From contig MPDC01000019.1 of NCBI GenBank assembly GCA_001874255.1, positions 1 through 64,000 of the forward strand: a stretch of 64,000 nucleotides of DNA, written 5' to 3'. A program made the position numbers and the translations under genes. This document shows positions 62,190 to 64,000 of the stretch, one piece after another. The stretch's first letter is position 1. Every line of letters starts with the position of its first letter. The notes below the pieces were generated by a model. It was not told where the DNA came from and searched no databases. It worked only from the letters and a program-made list of their open reading frames with translations. This DNA is from Alphaproteobacteria bacterium MedPE-SWcel (GTDB lineage: Bacteria > Pseudomonadota > Alphaproteobacteria > Rhodobacterales > Rhodobacteraceae).

Positions 62190-63362
62190 ATGGCCAGAGT
62201 TGTGATTGCAGGAGCGGCCCGAACGCCGATGGGTGGATTTCAGGGAATGTATGATGGCGTGTCGGCGGCGGATCTCGGGGGTGCTGCGATCAAGGCTGCG
62301 CTGACACGCGCCAATAGCCCTGCGGTGGATGAGGTTTTGATGGGCTGCGTTCTGTCGGCAGGTCAGGGACAGGCACCGGCGCGTCAGGCCGGTTTTGCTG
62401 CGGGCCTCGGCGAGGACGTGCCTGCGGTCACGCTCAACAAGATGTGTGGCTCCGGGATGCAGGCGGCGATGTTCGCCTATGACCGTTTGGCCCTGGGCGA
62501 TGCTGATGTGATGGTCGCCGGCGGGATGGAGAGCATGACCAATGCGCCCTACCTGCTGCCAAAGATGCGCGGCGGGGCACGGATCGGGCATGGTCAGGTC
62601 ATCGACCACATGTTCCTCGATGGGTTGGAGGATGCCTACGACAAGGGGCGTCTGATGGGCACCTTTGCCGAGGATTGTGCGGAACATTACCAGTTCACAC
62701 GCCAGGAGCAGGATGCCTTTGCGCTTGGCTCGCTCTCCAACGCGCTCGCGGCACAGGAAAGCGGGGCCTTTGAGGGCGAACTCACGGATGTCGTGGTGAA
62801 GACCCGCAAGGGTGAGGTCACGACTGATGCGGACGAGCAGCCGAAGTCCGCTCGCCCGGACAAGATCCCGACCCTGAAGCCCGCGTTTCGCGAGGGCGGC
62901 ACGGTGACGGCGGCGAATGCGTCTTCGATCTCGGATGGTGCCGCCGCATTGGTTCTGGCCAGCGAAGCGGCCGCCGAGGCCCGCGGCCTGCCGGTCAAGG
63001 CGCATATCCTCGGCCATGCCAGCCACGCGCAGGCACCGGGCTGGTTCACCACCGCCCCGGTCCCGGCAGCGCGCAAACTGCTGACCCGCATCGGCTGGGA
63101 CGTGGAGGATGTGGATCTCTGGGAGGTCAACGAGGCCTTTGCCGTGGTGCCCATGGCCTTCATGCGCGAAATGGGCATTCCGCGTGAGAAAATCAACGTC
63201 AACGGTGGCGCCTGTGCGTTGGGTCACCCAATCGGCGCGTCCGGTGCGCGGATCATGGTCACTCTGCTGAACGCATTGGAAAAGCGGGGCCTGAAGCGGG
63301 GGATCGCGGCGATTTGCATCGGTGGCGGCGAAGGCACTGCGATCGCGATAGAGCGGGTTTGA
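62190..63362 (+). CDS. Acetyl-CoA C-acetyltransferase (thiolase)
   Basis: VVIAGAARTPMGGFQGMYDGVSAADLGGAAIKAAL; LNKMCGSGMQA; VNVNGGACALGHPIGASGARI-type motif; IAAICIGGGEGTAIAIE. Confidence 0.95.
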   Translation: MARVVIAGAARTPMGGFQGMYDGVSAADLGGAAIKAALTRANSPAVDEVLMGCVLSAGQGQAPARQAGFAAGLGEDVPAVTLNKMCGSGMQAAMFAYDRLALGDADVMVAGGMESMTNAPYLLPKMRGGARIGHGQVIDHMFLDGLEDAYDKGRLMGTFAEDCAEHYQFTRQEQDAFALGSLSNALAAQESGAFEGELTDVVVKTRKGEVTTDADEQPKSARPDKIPTLKPAFREGGTVTAANASSISDGAAALVLASEAAAEARGLPVKAHILGHASHAQAPGWFTTAPVPAARKLLTRIGWDVEDVDLWEVNEAFAVVPMAFMREMGIPREKINVNGGACALGHPIGASGARIMVTLLNALEKRGLKRGIAAICIGGGEGTAIAIERV

Positions 63363-63453
63363 CCTCCGGGCGGAGGAGCCGTATCTGCGTCGATGACACA
63401 GCGAGGAGGGGCAGGCCCCTCCTCTCATGGTTTTACCGGAGGGGTTTATTCTG

Positions 63454-63909
63454 ATGCGGGTGAAGTATGACGACCTGTCCAAAACGGTGGCGGCCCTGAC
63501 AGAGGGCGAGCGGGACGAGGTCGCCTTGATGGCGACACTGGCCTGCGAATTGCATCACGCGGATGACCGGTTTGACTGGACCGGGTTCTACCGTGTCACG
63601 GAACCTGAAGTGCTGAAGATCGGTCCGTATCAGGGCGGTCACGGCTGTCTTGTGATCCCCTTCTCGCGGGGCGTCTGTGGCGCGGCGGCCCGGACAGGCG
63701 AAGTGCAGCTGGTCGATGACGTCGAGGCCTTTCCCGGTCACATCGCCTGCTCTTCGTCTACCCGGTCGGAAATCGTACTGCCGGTGCGCAATGGCGCGGG
63801 CGAGGTCATCGGGGTGCTCGATATCGACAGCGACCAACCCGCCGTCTTCACGCAGGAGGACGCCGAACAATTGTCGGCGATTCTGCAGGCGGTCTTTGGT
63901 CACCTGTAA
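63454..63909 (+). CDS. GAF domain protein, probable free methionine-(R)-sulfoxide reductase
   Basis: FDWTGFYRVTEPEVLKIGPYQGGHGCLVIPFSRGVCGAAARTGEVQLVDDVEAFPGHIACSSSTRSEIVLPV with three conserved Cys of fRMsr. Confidence 0.85.
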   Translation: MRVKYDDLSKTVAALTEGERDEVALMATLACELHHADDRFDWTGFYRVTEPEVLKIGPYQGGHGCLVIPFSRGVCGAAARTGEVQLVDDVEAFPGHIACSSSTRSEIVLPVRNGAGEVIGVLDIDSDQPAVFTQEDAEQLSAILQAVFGHL

Positions 63910-63946
63910 GATCCCCCACCAAGATCCTCCGGCAAGATCCCTCAGC
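63908..63946. repeat. 13-bp tandem repeat, 3 units (AAGATCCYYCVSC)
   Basis: AAGATCCCCCACC / AAGATCCTCCGGC / AAGATCCCTCAGC starting inside the stop codon of the preceding gene. Confidence 0.75.
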
Positions 63947-64000
63947 GCGAGGCCTTGTCCGGCGTGATGGAAAATCAGGCCGATGCCCCAGGGGATCGGC

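Overview
64 kb window that reads as the chromosome of an alphaproteobacterium, most likely Rhodobacteraceae/roseobacter (CcrM next to RNase HII, DUF2125, DUF3576, TRAP transporter, Kdo transferase/LpxK block). About 1-6.0 kb is accessory DNA: two diverged IS1182-type transposase remnants, an IS91-type transposase remnant, a LysR/cupin pair, an AT-richer small membrane protein, and a lone TniQ-family gene that stops about 140 bp from the 3' end of a tRNA-Arg(CCT) gene. From about 6.2 kb onward the content is mostly ordinary chromosomal genes: a LacI/TRAP/choline-sulfatase locus, a histidine kinase/response regulator pair, Lrp + ALDH, two class III cyclases, rnhB-ccrM, alkB, mutY, DciA-like/DsbA, lpxK/Kdo transferase/cysQ/pmbA, holA-lptE-leuS, a porin, ribA, xthA, a CnoX-like thioredoxin, amidase, aminotransferase, ftsK-lolA, hspQ, ggt, an RsbW/STAS pair, a thiolase and an fRMsr-like GAF protein. 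The candidates I would look at first are: (1) a compact unit of small secreted protein, membrane-anchored winged-helix protein and DUF427-class III cyclase fusion (17.6-20.4 kb); (2) the TniQ/tRNA-Arg junction; (3) a LacI-TRAP-choline-sulfatase locus with a candidate palindromic operator; (4) 13-bp GATC-anchored tandem arrays and other short tandem repeats at gene ends; (5) paired GANTC sites in front of ccrM. All calls come from reading the sequence and the supplied ORF translations; no database search was run.
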